A DNA stretch of 64,000 bases from NCBI GenBank assembly GCA_032716605.1, contig CM064573.1, positions 1,877,542-1,941,541 on the forward strand, given 5' to 3'. Position 1 is the stretch's first letter. The number at the start of each line of letters is the position of its first letter. A program made the translations under genes and the position numbers. Positions 10,536 through 20,761 of the stretch are shown here, piece after piece. Under the pieces are notes generated by a model. It had not been told where the DNA came from. It made no database searches and worked only from the letters and a program-made list of their open reading frames with translations. Origin of the DNA: Paralithodes platypus. Lineage: Eukaryota > Arthropoda > Malacostraca > Decapoda > Lithodidae.

Positions 10536-11097
10536 GTCGTCTGCTACTCTTCCACAAACACCCAATAGTAATCAGTTTCCAGCCAGTGAGTCGAAATGTC
10601 TAATATATCGAAGGTCATCAAAATATCACTCCTTTCTATACTCATTAATGTTACAGAAATATTACTCTCACATTTTTGTCAGTACATTGTCCAATACACA
10701 AAGTATATAATTATGATGAATAAAAAAGAATATGTTAAGGGGAGGTTTTTAGTGTGTTCCCTTGACCTCCATCAAGCTTAAAATTACACTCCCTAGACCC
10801 CCTTTCAAGATAAATTTGTACATTTTTCGGTTGAAAAATTTCCCGGCCGAAGGCCGGTTCCTCTTAAATTACAGGCTCGCAATCGCTCGCCAGGAAAAAA
10901 TCGACACCTACATGGCACGAAAGGTCTTAAAATTGACAGAAATGGGTCGAAAGTTCTTAAAATCGCCAAACTAATGGGTCGAACATCTTAAAATATCAAA
11001 AGCAATGGGGCTAAACATGAGAGAGAAAGGGGTCCAGAAAAAAAAATACCTCAAGTGAAAATCTCCCCTTAAGCTTACAGAGACATATGGTAAGGAT
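10536..11097. repeat. Duplicated sequence, copy 1, split by a family A element
   Basis: 10536-10738 plus 11069-11097 match 35726-35950 (CACCCAATAGTAATCAGTTTCC, then CAAAATATCACTC, TTACAGAAATATTACTCTC, GCTTACAGAGACAT). In copy 2 the junction reads TTAGGCTTACAGAG, i.e. unoccupied. The nature of the parent sequence is unknown. Confidence 0.8.
10735..11072 (-). mobile_element. TTAA element, family A, copy A5
   Basis: TTAA at 10735-10738 and 11069-11072. Reverse orientation: CTCCATCAAGCTTAAAATTA near the left, GGGGCTAAACATGAGAGAGA near the right. The paralogous site at 35916 lacks it, confirming TTAA duplication. Confidence 0.9.
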
Positions 11098-11121
11098 CCG
11101 AAAAGTAGGTCTACTTTTCGG
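11098..11121. other. Perfect 11-bp palindrome arms at a satellite edge
   Basis: CCGAAAAGTAG and CTACTTTTCGG are separated by GT. The hairpin lies 18 bases before the first unit of the 43-bp array, at the point where the duplicated sequence shared with 35950 ends. Confidence 0.85.
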
Positions 11122-11138
11122 AGGAACACAGGGAAAAT

Positions 11139-12213
11139 AACGTAGCATAGAATAGCTTTGGCCACTTTTCACTACCAAATTAACGTAGCATAGAATAGCT
11201 TTGGCCACTTTTCACTACCAAATTAACGTAGCATAGAATAGCTTTGGCCACTTTTCACTACCAAATTAACGTAGCATAGAATAGCTTTGGCCACTTTTCA
11301 CTACCAAATTAACGTAGCATAGAATAGCTTTGGCCACTTTTCACTACCAAATTAACGTAGCATAGAATAGCTTTGGCCACTTTTCACTACCAAATTAACG
11401 TAGCATAGAATAGCTTTGGCCACTTTTCACTACCAAATTAAACGTAGCATAGAATAGCTTTGGCCACTTTTCACTACCAAATTAACGTAGCATAGAATAG
11501 CTTTGGCCACTTTTCACTACCAAATTAACGTAGCATAGAATAGCTTTGGCCACTTTTCACTACCAAATTAACGTAGCATAGAATAGCTTTGGCCACTTTT
11601 CACTACCAAATTAACGTAGCATAGAATAGCTTTGGCCACTTTTCACTACCAAATTAAACGTAGCATAGAATAGCTTTGGCCACTTTTCACTACCAAATTA
11701 ACGTAGCATAGAATAGCTTTGGCCACTTTTCACTACCAAATTAACGTAGCATAGAATAGCTTTGGCCACTTTTCACTACCAAATTAACGTAACATAGAAT
11801 AGCTTTGGCCACTTTTCACTACCAAATTAACGTAGCATAGAATAGCTTTGGCCACTTTTCACTACCAAATTAACGTAGCATAGAATAGCTTTGGCCACTT
11901 TTCACTACCAAATTAACGTAGCATAGAATAGCTTTGGCCACTTTTCACTACCAAATTAACGTAACATAGAATAGCTTTGGCCACTTTTCACTACCAAATT
12001 AACGTAGCATAGAATAGCTTTGGCCACTTTTCACTACCAAATTAACGTAGCATAGAATAGCTTTGGCCACTTTTCACTACCAAATTAACGTAACATAGAA
12101 TAGCTTTGGCCACTTTTCACTACCAAATTAACGTAGCATAGAATAGCTTTGGCCACTTTTCACTACCAAATTAACGTAACATAGAATAGCTTTGGCCACT
12201 TTTCACTACCAAA
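11139..12213 (+). repeat. 43-bp satellite, about 25 units
   Basis: Each unit begins AACGTAGCATAGAATAGC and ends TTCACTACCAAATT. Units are nearly identical: two carry one extra A (near 11440 and 11655) and four read CGTAACATAG instead of CGTAGCATAG. Such uniformity implies recent expansion or homogenisation. I cannot trace the unit to any element here. Confidence 0.95.
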
Positions 12214-12268
12214 GACACAATTTGAACATTAAACCACAATTCTATCTTTACATAACAACAATATAGAC

Positions 12269-12496
12269 TTAACGCATATGACGCGATTTTGAGCCTATTG
12301 GGGATACTTTAAAGCCTTTGTTACCATCAGGGGTATTTAGAAACCATTAGTTTAGTTACTTCAACCTCTGCAGTTGTGTTTGAGTTAGCTGTGGGCAGAA
12401 AACTAATTTTGAAGAGGTAATTATACGAGTGAGAGAACTCTTATTTCTTATTGCTAATCTGGCAACCTCTGCGTCATCAATGCGTGAAAGGGTTAA
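12269..12496. mobile_element. TTAA element, family D, copy D2
   Basis: TTAA at 12269-12272 and 12493-12496. The right end is intact (GCGTGAAAGGGTTAA) but the left end reads TTAACGCATATGACGCG, missing CCCTTTC. The interior matches D1 (CATCAGGGGTATTTAGAAAC, CTTCAACCTCTGCAGTTGT). Confidence 0.85.
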
Positions 12497-12721
12497 CAGA
12501 AAGGACTCAGCCTTGGAAACTTTCCCGCACATACTCCGTTCCTCAAAATCCCAGTATATTTGTAATATTGGCAGCGGCGCACCCACCTTCCTAACCCCCC
12601 GCCCTCCCTCCACCCTTCCTAATCTGAATAAAATCGTTTAATAATAGCCAGAAAACAGAAAACAAAATGCGTCATCATATCTCGAAATAAACCGATTATT
12701 ATTATTATTATTATTATTATT
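12497..12721. other. Unassigned stretch
   Basis: Includes CCCACCTTCCTAACCCCCC and ends in (ATT)n at 12697-12722. No gene recognised. Confidence 0.5.
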
Positions 12722-12870
12722 ATGATGCCTTAATGGTGTAGTGGTTAAGAGTGTTTAAAATCTGTGTGAGGTAACCCAGGTTCGAATCCCGGTGGATCAC
12801 ATGTTTTCATTAATTTCGTTGAGAGGTGTTTGGTGTTGGAGTGAAAAAAAATATATATATTATTATTATT
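12722..12870 (+). mobile_element. tRNA-derived SINE, copy S2
   Basis: A-box TTAATGGTGTAGTGGTTAAG and B-box GGTTCGAATCCC are spaced as in S1, followed by TTTTCATTAATTTCGTT and GGTGTTTGGTGTTGG. It ends in A/T and (ATT)n. Confidence 0.8.
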
Positions 12871-13094
12871 ATTATCTTCTAAGGGTAAATTTGCAGGAAA
12901 TTTGAGAGTTCGATAAGATATGCCGCTAAGACTGCAGGCTTTATATATAAATCCGATGTGAAATTTGCTGAAGTGAATCTAGTTTTATATACCATTATAT
13001 AGCTTATGATAGCTTAATACACCCTTTTATCATACACTGTATATTACTGTGCTAAAACTATTCTATATTGGACCATAAAGTACAGTTAAAAGTG

Positions 13095-13157
<63 letters not shown>

Positions 13158-13408
13158 TATTTTTTTTTTTTTTTTTTTGTCCCAGCATTATTTTGAGGCT
13201 CTTTCACATTGGAATCGGAAACTAAATTATGTTAAGTTGTTTAATGTTTATGGAACTTAATTTATGAAGCTGCCAGACTACAATTGCCCGTAACAATTGA
13301 CGGCAAACTCGGTCATGTGACACCGCGTTTACTCTCTCTTATAGTACTGTCGTAATCCTTTGTTTTATGGGAACACAGTACATGTCACTATTATTGGTCC
13401 CCTTATTA
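12871..13408. other. AT-rich stretch with (TA)n
   Basis: (TA)n at 13100-13155 and poly-T at 13159-13178. The remainder is AT-rich with no gene that I can support. Confidence 0.6.
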
Positions 13409-14882
13409 CATTATATACACTTACTCTACTCTACTCTACTCTACTCTACTCTACCACCACTAACCCTTTATCTTATTGGCACACACACACTATCTATCTA
13501 CTCTACTCTACTCTACCACCACTAACCCTTTATCTTATTGGCACACACACACTATCTATCTACTCTACTCTACCACCACTAACCCTTTATTTTATTGGCA
13601 CACACACACACTATCTATCTACTCTACTCTACCACCACTAACCCTTTATCTTATTGGCACACACACACTATCTATCTACTCTACTCTACCACCACTAACC
13701 CTTTATTTTATTGGCACACACACACTATCTATCTACTCTACTCTACCACCACTAACCCTTTATCTTATTGGCACACACACACTATCTATCTACTCTACTC
13801 TACCACCACTAACCCTTTATCTTATTGGCACACACACACTATCTATCTACTCTACTCTACCACCACTAACCCTTTATCTTATTGGCACACACACACTATC
13901 TATCTACTCTACTCTACCACCACTAACCCTTTATCTTATTGGCACACACACACACACTATCTATCTACTCTACTCTACCACCACTAACCCTTTATTTTAT
14001 TGGCACACACACACTATCTATCTACTCTACTCTACCACCACTAACCCTTTATTTTATTGGCACACACACACTATCTATCTACTCTACTCTACTCTACCAC
14101 CACTAACCCTTTATCTTATTGGCACACACACACACTATCTATCTACTCTACTCTACCACCACTAACCCTTTATATTATTGGCACACACACACTATCTATC
14201 TACTCTACTCTACCACCACTAACCCTTTATTTTATTGGCGCACACACACTATCTATCTACTCTACTCTACTCTACCACCACTAACCCTTTATTTTATTGG
14301 CACACACACACTATCTATCTACTCTACTCTACCACCACTAACCCTTTATTTTATTGGCACACACACACACACTATCTATCTATCTACTCTACTCTACTCT
14401 ACCACCACTAACCCTTTATCGTATTGGCACACACACACTATCTATCTACTCTACTCTACCACCACTAACCCTTTATTTTATTGGCACACACACACTATCT
14501 ATCTACTCTACTCTACCACCACTAACCCTTTATTTTATTGGCACACACACACTATCTATCTACTCTACTCTACCACCACTAACCCTTTATCTTATTGGCA
14601 CACACACACTATCTATCTACTCTACTCTACCACCACTAACCCTTTATCTTATTGGCACACACACACTATCTATCTACTCTACTCTACCACCACTAACCCT
14701 TTATCTTATTGGCACACACACACTATCTATCTACTCTACTCTACCACCACTAACCCTTTATCTTATTGGCACACACACACTATCTATCTACTCTACTCTA
14801 CCACCACTAACCCTTTATTTTATGGGCACACACACACTATCTATCTACTCTACTCTACCACCACTAACCCTTTATCTTATTG

Positions 14883-14916
<34 letters not shown>

Positions 14917-14965
14917 TCTACTCTACTCTACTCTACTCTACCACCACTAACCCTTTATCTTATTG

Positions 14966-15030
<65 letters not shown>
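13409..15030 (+). repeat. 57-bp satellite, about 26 units, running into (CA)n
   Basis: The unit contains ACCACCACTAACCCTTTAT, TTATTGGCACACACACAC and TATCTATCTACTCTACTC. Length varies through the embedded CA and CTCTA microsatellites; most units are 57 bp, a multiple of three, so false frames of up to 342 codons appear. The last two units expand their CA part (14886-14912 and 14968-15030). The leading edge is pure (CTCTA)n at 13427-13453. Confidence 0.95.
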
Positions 15031-15034
<4 letters not shown>

Positions 15035-15153
15035 CTCTTATTGGGACCCTAAAAGGAAATCGCACTTGTCAATTTCACCAACTACATCATAAAGTTCAGC
15101 CCGAGTTTATAGTAGAGATGATAAACTTTATTGTGGCAATTTCCTAGACATCA

Positions 15154-15488
15154 TTAAGGGGAGGTTTTTAGTTTGTTTCCTAGACCTCCATCAAGCTTGA
15201 AATTACACCCCCTTGACCCCCTTTCAAGATAAATGTGTACATTTTTCGGTAGAAAAATTTCCCGGCCAAAGGCCGGTTCCTCTTAAATTACAGGCTCGCT
15301 ATCGCTCGCCAGGAAAAAAACGACACCTAAATGGGACGAAAGCTCTTAAAAGTGACATAAGCGGGGTAAAAGTTCTTAAAATCGCCAAACTAATGGGGCG
15401 AACGTCTTAAAATCTAAAAAACAATGGGGCTAAGCATGAGGGAGAAAGGGTTCAAGAAAAAAATCCCCCAAGTGGAGATCTCCCCTTC
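15154..15488 (-). mobile_element. TTAA element, family A, copy A6
   Basis: TTAAGGGGAGGTTTTTAGTT opens the copy at 15154. The right end is CTCCCCTTCA, with TTAA decayed to TTCA. Reverse orientation with core and hairpin preserved. Confidence 0.85.
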
Positions 15489-15574
15489 ATTTTTTTTTTT
15501 TTTTTTTTCAGGGTTGTTTGGTGTTAGGTGAAATGTACAGGATGAAATACTTAATAATTTTTGTATACAAGTTG
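15489..15574 (+). repeat. Poly-T and SINE tail fragment
   Basis: A run of T at 15488-15508, then GGGTTGTTTGGTGTTAGGTG, which resembles the 3' part of the S1/S2 SINE. Confidence 0.4.
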
Positions 15575-16132
15575 TTAAGGGGAGATGGGTACTTTTTCTG
15601 GTCCCCCTTCTCCCTCATGTTTAGCCCCATTAGTTTTCATATTTTGAGACGTTCGGCCCATTAGTTTGGCGATTTTAAGACGTTTCGCCACATTTCTTCG
15701 TCATTGTTGAGAGCTTTCGTGTTATTTAGGTGTCGATTTTTTTCCTGGCGAGCGATAGCGAGCCTGTAATTTAAGAGAAACCGGCTGTCGGCCGGGACAT
15801 TTTTCTATCGACAAATTTACAAATTTATCTTGAAGAGGGTCTTTGGGGAGTCTGTATTTATGCTTGATGGAGGTCTACGGAGGAAACTAAAAGATTAATT
15901 AAAAGATCCATAATTGAGCCAATAAATACGCCCACCCCCCCATAAATACGCCCATCCCCCCCATAAATACGCCCATCCCCCCCATAAATACGCCAATCCC
16001 CCCCATAAATACGCCAATCCCCCCCATAAATACGCCAATCCCCCCCATAAATACGCCAATCCCCCCATAAATACGCCAATCCCCCCCATAAATACGCCCA
16101 TCCCCCCCATAAATACGCCCATCCCCCCTTAT
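15575..16132 (+). mobile_element. TTAA element, family A, copy A7 with terminal minisatellite
   Basis: TTAAGGGGAGATGGGTACTT at 15575 and right end CCCCCCTTAT at 16123-16132. The first 350 bases are a normal copy. The final segment, normally one AATAAATACGCCCATC before CCCCTTAA, is repeated about ten times at 15925-16130. Confidence 0.85.
15925..16130 (+). repeat. 21-23 bp array made from the A7 right terminus
   Basis: The unit is CCATAAATACGCCCATCCCC or its CCAATC variant, about ten copies. The CCCAT variants sit at both ends of the array and CCAAT variants in the middle. Confidence 0.9.
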
Positions 16133-16181
16133 GGAGGTTTCACTACGGTTGTTTGGTGTTTTGTGATAAAAAAAAAAAACA

Positions 16182-16265
16182 ATCTATCTATCTATCTATA
16201 TGCTCAGGCCCAATCCCCATTTTGGGGGTAGCCGACTCAAGACAGAGCAAGAACAGGGAAAACAC
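16182..16265 (-). mobile_element. Possible RTE-like 3' end with (GATA)n tail
   Basis: On the minus strand GGCTACCCCCAAAATGGGGA, then TTGGGCCTGAGCATA, runs into (TAGA)n. The tail matches the RTE-like LINEs at 1777 and 4873. No coding part is visible. Confidence 0.4.
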
Positions 16266-16428
16266 AAAAACAACATAAAACAACAGATAAAAAGCAATTT
16301 TAATGAAATTAAAAAAACAAAAAAAAACAATGAAATAATTAATACATTTTTTAGATAATATTGTTAAATGCGAAGTTGGCAAAATCGCCAGTTTGTGGAA
16401 AATGATGTTACGTAACTCTCTCTCTCTC

Positions 16429-16627
16429 TAACTAACCCCTCTGTCCCCTACTAACTTCCTAATCCTGCCACGGACATTAGTTCCAGGGCAGTAATTCCCT
16501 TTCCAATGTTCCCTTACCCACTCTAAACCACTGTTTGGACACTTGATCCTCAGTGTTTTGGAGGACAAGCAACCTAGAAGGGTCACTAGAGCTGTTGTTG
16601 CTTGATTTCCTTTGTACTCCTTTGTAC
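16429..16627 (+). mobile_element. CR1-like LINE 3' UTR, solo fragment
   Basis: Matches the 3' UTR of the LINEs at 26892-29182 and 48864-50103 (CACGGACATTAGTTCCAGGG, CACTGTTTGGACACTTGATC, GTTGTTGCTTGATTTCCTTT). It ends with the tail TTTGTACTCCTTTGTAC and then (CT)n. It is a severely 5'-truncated insertion. Confidence 0.85.
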
Positions 16628-16827
16628 ACTCTCTCTCTCTCTCTCTCTCTCTCTGAATCAATCCAATTAATTTATCTATTATATATAATAAATTCCTTGA
16701 CTTATCAACAATTACCTGCCAATGTATCCGCCCATCAATCTATCCAATAAACCTTCATTTCCTCTTATGAGAACGACTATTAAACGTCAATAACCGGATA
16801 TTGCAGATATTTAGTAGCCATAATTAT
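16628..16827. other. AT-rich stretch
   Basis: (CT)n followed by TATCTATTATATATAATAAA-type sequence. Nothing recognised. Confidence 0.5.
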
Positions 16828-16880
16828 TGGTCACTTGCATGTCTTAGGCTATAAGGAAGTTGGAGCCGTGTAAATAAAAG
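16828..16880 (+). mobile_element. Family E terminal fragment (E3)
   Basis: GGTCACTTGCATGTCTTAGG, then CTATAAGGAAGTTGGAGCCG, matches the left end of E1 at 23044. No convincing right end. Confidence 0.55.
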
Positions 16881-16940
16881 TTGTGCAAAAATATAACAAT
16901 AGTGCGAGTTTGTGTGGGACAAAAAGTGTATAGAATTTCG

Positions 16941-16969
16941 CTTAAGAGGGAGGAGTATATTTTCTGGTA

Positions 16970-17062
<93 letters not shown>

Positions 17063-17125
17063 CGAGCACTTTCTTCCACAACTCAGATATGGTATCTTAT
17101 ATATACTTAAAAAAAATCCCCTTAA
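16941..17125 (+). mobile_element. Probable family A remnant gutted by (TA)n
   Basis: TTAAGAGGGAGGAGTATATT then TTCTGG resembles an A left end, and AAAAAATCCCCTTAA at 17111-17125 an A right end. The interior is (TA)n (16974-17058) and unrelated AT-rich sequence. It shares its right TTAA with D3. Confidence 0.4.
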
Positions 17126-17461
17126 CCCTCTCCGACATATGACACGATTTTGAGCCTATTAGGGATACTTTAAAGCCTTTGTTACCATCAGGGGTATTTA
17201 GAAACCTTTAGTTTAGTTACTTCAACCTCTGCAGTTGTCTTTGAGTTAGCTGTGTTGAGCCTATTAGGAATACTTTAAAGCCTTTGTTACCATCAGGGGT
17301 ATTTAGAAACCTTTAGTTTAGTTACTTCAACCTCTGCAGTTGTCTTTGAGCTAGCTGTGGGCAGAAAACTAATTTTGGAGAGGTAATTATAAGGGTGAGG
17401 GAACTCTATTTCTTATTGCTAATCTGGCAACCTCTGCGTCATATGTGCGTGAAAGGGTTAA
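17122..17461. mobile_element. TTAA element, family D, copy D3 with internal duplication
   Basis: TTAA at 17122-17125 and 17458-17461. About 105 bases of the interior (TTGAGCCTATTAGG to TTAGCTGTG) occur twice in tandem, so this copy is longer than D1 or D5. Confidence 0.85.
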
Positions 17462-17646
17462 TCTGGATATTTGGGGTAAATGTGTGTTAATCTCCGTACT
17501 TCCAATGCATACGAGATAGTTCACTATTTATATGTTACGTATTAAGGGGGTTTTAGATTGCTATTGAGTTGAGATGATAGGTGTACCATTTGTTAAGGTT
17601 TCCTGATTATTTAACAGATGATTGGGATAGTCTGTGTGTGAGTGTG

Positions 17647-18036
17647 TACTTACTCTAGTTGTACTTACTCTAGTTGTATTGCGGGAGTGAGCATGCTCGT
17701 TATTTCCCGCCTCCTATATGTGTAGGTGTTATATGTATCGTTGGAATGGCTGTGGATGTGTGTGTAGTCTGTATTTTTAGCCAATTGGCGACATCGGAAA
17801 CGAAGGCTTAGGGTGGATCTACATGGTACCATTTTCACTATAGACGGTACCGTCTCGCCCGAAGGCTTAGGTAGCCATCAGCTTAGGTGAACCATATGAT
17901 ACCCATCTCGCCTTGTACCATTTTTGCCAACCCCAGATGGGACGTCACAACGTCGTCCACTTATTCCAGGTACCTATTTACAGCTAGGTGAACTGAGGCT
18001 AACACATGAAAGGAGACAAGCCCAATTTGTCTCCGC

Positions 18037-18039
<3 letters not shown>
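17647..18039 (-). mobile_element. tRNA-Val-derived SINE body, copy V1
   Basis: Nearly identical to 30075-30447 (GCGGGAGTGAGCATGCTCGT, CAGATGGGACGTCACAACGT, GGAGACAAGCCCAATTTGTC). The tRNA-like head expected at the high-coordinate end is replaced by (TG)n at 18040-18096. Confidence 0.75.
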
Positions 18040-18101
<62 letters not shown>

Positions 18102-18108
18102 TATTGTG

Positions 18109-18323
18109 TTAACCCTTTCTATACCGGCGACGTCTTTTATATTATATTCTAGTTATGTTTAGACGATTTTGTGCAGCTTAAGAAGGATCTGTGGTAGTGA
18201 AACACGTTAAATGACTTAGTACGAAGCCTGTTCACTGCTGGAGGCCCTTTATAAACTGAATACAATCGTCTAATAGCAGCCTGGAGAAAGTTAAAAGGAC
18301 GTCGCCGGTACAGAAGGGGTTAA
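18109..18323. mobile_element. TTAA element, family C, copy C1
   Basis: TTAA at 18109-18112 and 18320-18323. Inverted ends CCCTTTCTATACCGGCGACG and CGTCGCCGGTACAGAAGGGG. Subterminal AGACGATTTTGTGCAG and its partner AATACAATCGTCT are also inverted. This copy shows the unoccupied GCAGCTTAAGAAGGATC site used in C5. Confidence 0.85.
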
Positions 18324-18656
18324 GGGGAGGTTTTTAGTTTGTTTTCTACTCCTCCAGCAATCTTAAAATTTCACCCCCTTGACCCTCTTTCAAGATAAAT
18401 TTTTAAATTTTTCGGTAGAAAAATGTCCCGGCTGAAAGCCGGTTCCTCTTACATTACAGGCTCGCTATCGCTCGCCAGGATAAAGTCGACACCTAAATGG
18501 CACGAAAGGTCTTAAAATTGTCAGAAATGGGTCGAAAGTTCTTAAAATCGTCAAAATAATGGGGCGAACGTGGTTAAAATCTTAAAAGCAATGGGGCTAA
18601 ACATGAGGGAGAAAGGGGCAAGAAAAAAAATCCCTCAAGTGGATATCTCCCCTTAA
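18320..18656 (-). mobile_element. TTAA element, family A, copy A8
   Basis: Shares TTAA 18320-18323 with C1 and ends at TTAA 18653-18656. Reverse orientation, core GCTCGCTATCGCTCGCC present. Confidence 0.85.
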
Positions 18657-18984
18657 GGTATATGTGTGTATAGGTTCATGTACCGTATGTATACTGTAGG
18701 TGTGTGTGCGTAGGAATGTGTGCAATGTATGTGTATGTAGGTGTGTGTGTACGCCCTCTCACCATCTCCTCATGTGCGTAAACCCGTGCGGCGTATTTGG
18801 CCTATTTCCGCCTCCGTATAAGCCCTCTTTTGTACGCGGCCCTTCCGACAAGCTTTCAATTTCATGCGTATTGGTCCCCTTTGTCCGGGCCCAGTATGAC
18901 CCCCGGCCCTAAGACCCCCCCCCCCCCCCCCCCCCCAAACCCCCGACCCCCCGCCGACCGATCGAATTTTCGCTGATAATTCCG
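18657..18984. other. GT-rich and C-rich stretch
   Basis: GTGTG-rich sequence, then a C17 run (18920-18936) and CCCCGACC-type sequence to the edge of the next array. No gene recognised. Confidence 0.5.
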
Positions 18985-20070
18985 CTTAAGGGTTAAGGGG
19001 AGATGGGCGGTTAAGGGGAGATGGGCGCTTAAGGGGAGATGGGCGCTTAAGGGTTAAGGGGAGATGGGCGGTTAAGGGGAGATGGGCGGTTAAGGGGAGA
19101 TGGGCGCTTAAGGGTTAAGGGGAGATGGGCGGTTAAGGGGAGATGGGCGGTTAAGGGGAGATGGGCGCTTAAGGGTTAAGGGGAGATGGGCGGTTAAGGG
19201 GAGATGGGCGCTTAAGGGGAGATGGGCGCTTAAGGGGAGATGGGCGCTTAAGGGGAGATGGGCGCTTAAGGGTTAAGGGGAGATGGGCGCTTAAGGGTTA
19301 AGGGGAGATGGGCGCTTAAGGGTTAAGGGGAGATGGGCGCTTAAGGGTTTAGGGGAGATGGGCGCTTAAGGGTTTAGGGGAGATGGGTTTAGGGGAGATG
19401 GGCGCTTAAGGGTTAAGGGGAGATGGGCGCTTAAGGGTTAAGGGGAGATGGGCGCTTAAGGGTTTAGGGGAGATGGGCGCTTAAGGGTTAAGGGGAGATG
19501 GGCGCTTAAGGGTTAAGGGGAGATGGGCGCTTAAGGGTTAAGGGGAGATGGGCGCTTAAGGGTTTAGGGGAGATGGGCGCTTAAGGGTTTAGGGGAGATG
19601 GGCGCTTAAGGGTTAAGGGGAGATGGGCGCTTAAGGGTTAAGGGGAGATGGGGCTTAAGGGTTTAGGGGAGATGGGCGCTTAAGGGTTAAGGGGAGATGG
19701 GCGCTTAAGGGTTAAGGGGAGATGGGCGCTTAAGGGTTAAGGGGAGATGGGCGCTTAAGGGTTTAGGGGAGATGGGCGCTTAAGGGTTTAGGGGAGATGG
19801 GCGCTTAAGGGTTAAGGGGAGATGGGCGCTTAAGGGTTAAGGGGAGATGGGCGCTTAAGGGTTTAGGGGAGATGGGCGCTTAAGGGTTAAGGGGAGATGG
19901 GCGCTTAAGGGTTAAGGGGAGATGGGCGCTTAAGGGGAGATGGGCGCTTAAGGGTTAGGGGGAGATGGGCGCTTAAGGGTTAAGGGGAGATGGGCGCTTA
20001 AGGGTTAAGGGGAGATGGGCGCTTAAGGGTTAAGGGGAGATGGGCGCTTAAGGGTTAAGGGGAGATGGGC
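18985..20070 (+). repeat. Satellite made of a TTAA-element terminus
   Basis: About 45 units combining an 18-bp block TTAAGGGGAGATGGGCGC and a 25-bp form with an added TTAAGGG. Variants include TTTAGGGGAGATGGG and GGCGG for GGCGC. The early part mixes 18- and 25-bp forms; the later part is almost all 25-bp. The block equals the terminal inverted repeat of family A. Confidence 0.95.
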
Positions 20071-20493
20071 AAGGTTGATTTACTTATTGTTATGTTATGC
20101 TTGTATTATTATTATTATTTCTTTTATTTTTTGTCTATTAATTCATTTATTTTTATAGTTTCCTAGTTAGACCTCCATGAAACTTTAAAAACAAAAACAA
20201 TCCTCAACATCCGCCTTCTAGATATAGTTGTAAATTATTCAGTAGAACAACGTCTCGGATCACTCCTTAATTACAGGTTCGCTATCGCTCGCGCCAAGAT
20301 AAATTCCACACCTAAATCACACGGTCTTAATTAATTAAATATCGACAAAGAAATAGGGTGAAAGGTAATAAAATCAATTAATATTGGAAAACAAAACTAT
20401 CGCCAAACTAATGGGCCGAACGTCTTAAAAACTCAAAACTAATGAGAGGGGGGGGGGGGGGGAGGGCAAGAAAAGCGACCCACCTCCCCTTAA
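18985..20493 (-). mobile_element. TTAA element, family A, copy A9 with amplified terminus
   Basis: The body (20071-20493) is a diverged reverse-orientation A copy: GTTTCCTAGTTAGACCTCC, GGTTCGCTATCGCTCGCG, GCCAAACTAATGGGCCGAAC, right end CACCTCCCCTTAA. Its other end, where one TTAAGGGGAGATGGGC belongs, is a 1.1 kb array of exactly that sequence (18985-20070). The right TTAA is shared with C2. Confidence 0.85.
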
Positions 20494-20699
20494 CCCATTC
20501 AGTACCGCTGTCGTCGTTTTACCTTTTGTTATGGCTACTATTACACGATTTTATTCAGTTTCAGAAGGGCCTGCAGCAGTTAAGAGGCTTCGAACTATCT
20601 TAGTTAACCCTTTTTACTACCACGGGTCCTACACTCAAGCTGCACACAATCGTCTAAATATAGCTTCCCTCGAGAAGTCGCCGGTACTGAAGGGGTTAA
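20490..20699. mobile_element. TTAA element, family C, copy C2
   Basis: Shares its left TTAA with A9 and ends at TTAA 20696-20699. Ends CCCATTCAGTACCGCTGTCG and GTCGCCGGTACTGAAGGGG. More diverged inside than C1. Confidence 0.8.
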
Positions 20700-20702
20700 T
20701 AT

Positions 20703-20758
20703 TTGGTGTCTACAGCTCCAACTTCCTTAAGAACAGAAAATCGCAAGCGGTTAGTTAG
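20703..20758 (-). mobile_element. Family E terminal fragment (E6)
   Basis: GTCTACAGCTCCAACTTCCT, then AAATCGCAAGCGG, resembles the right end of E1 (24367-24413). Fragment only. Confidence 0.45.
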
Positions 20759-20761
20759 TTA

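Noticed and set aside
11139..12213. A CRISPR-like array
   Set aside because: Units are contiguous with no variable spacers, and the context is eukaryotic.
14119..15147. A 342-codon open frame rich in Thr/Tyr/Leu
   Set aside because: It is the translation of a 57-bp satellite whose length is a multiple of three. All three frames stay open in part, and there is no codon bias or homology.
20494..20758. A short coding gene (75-codon frame)
   Set aside because: It overlaps TTAA element C2 and an E fragment and has no recognisable domain.
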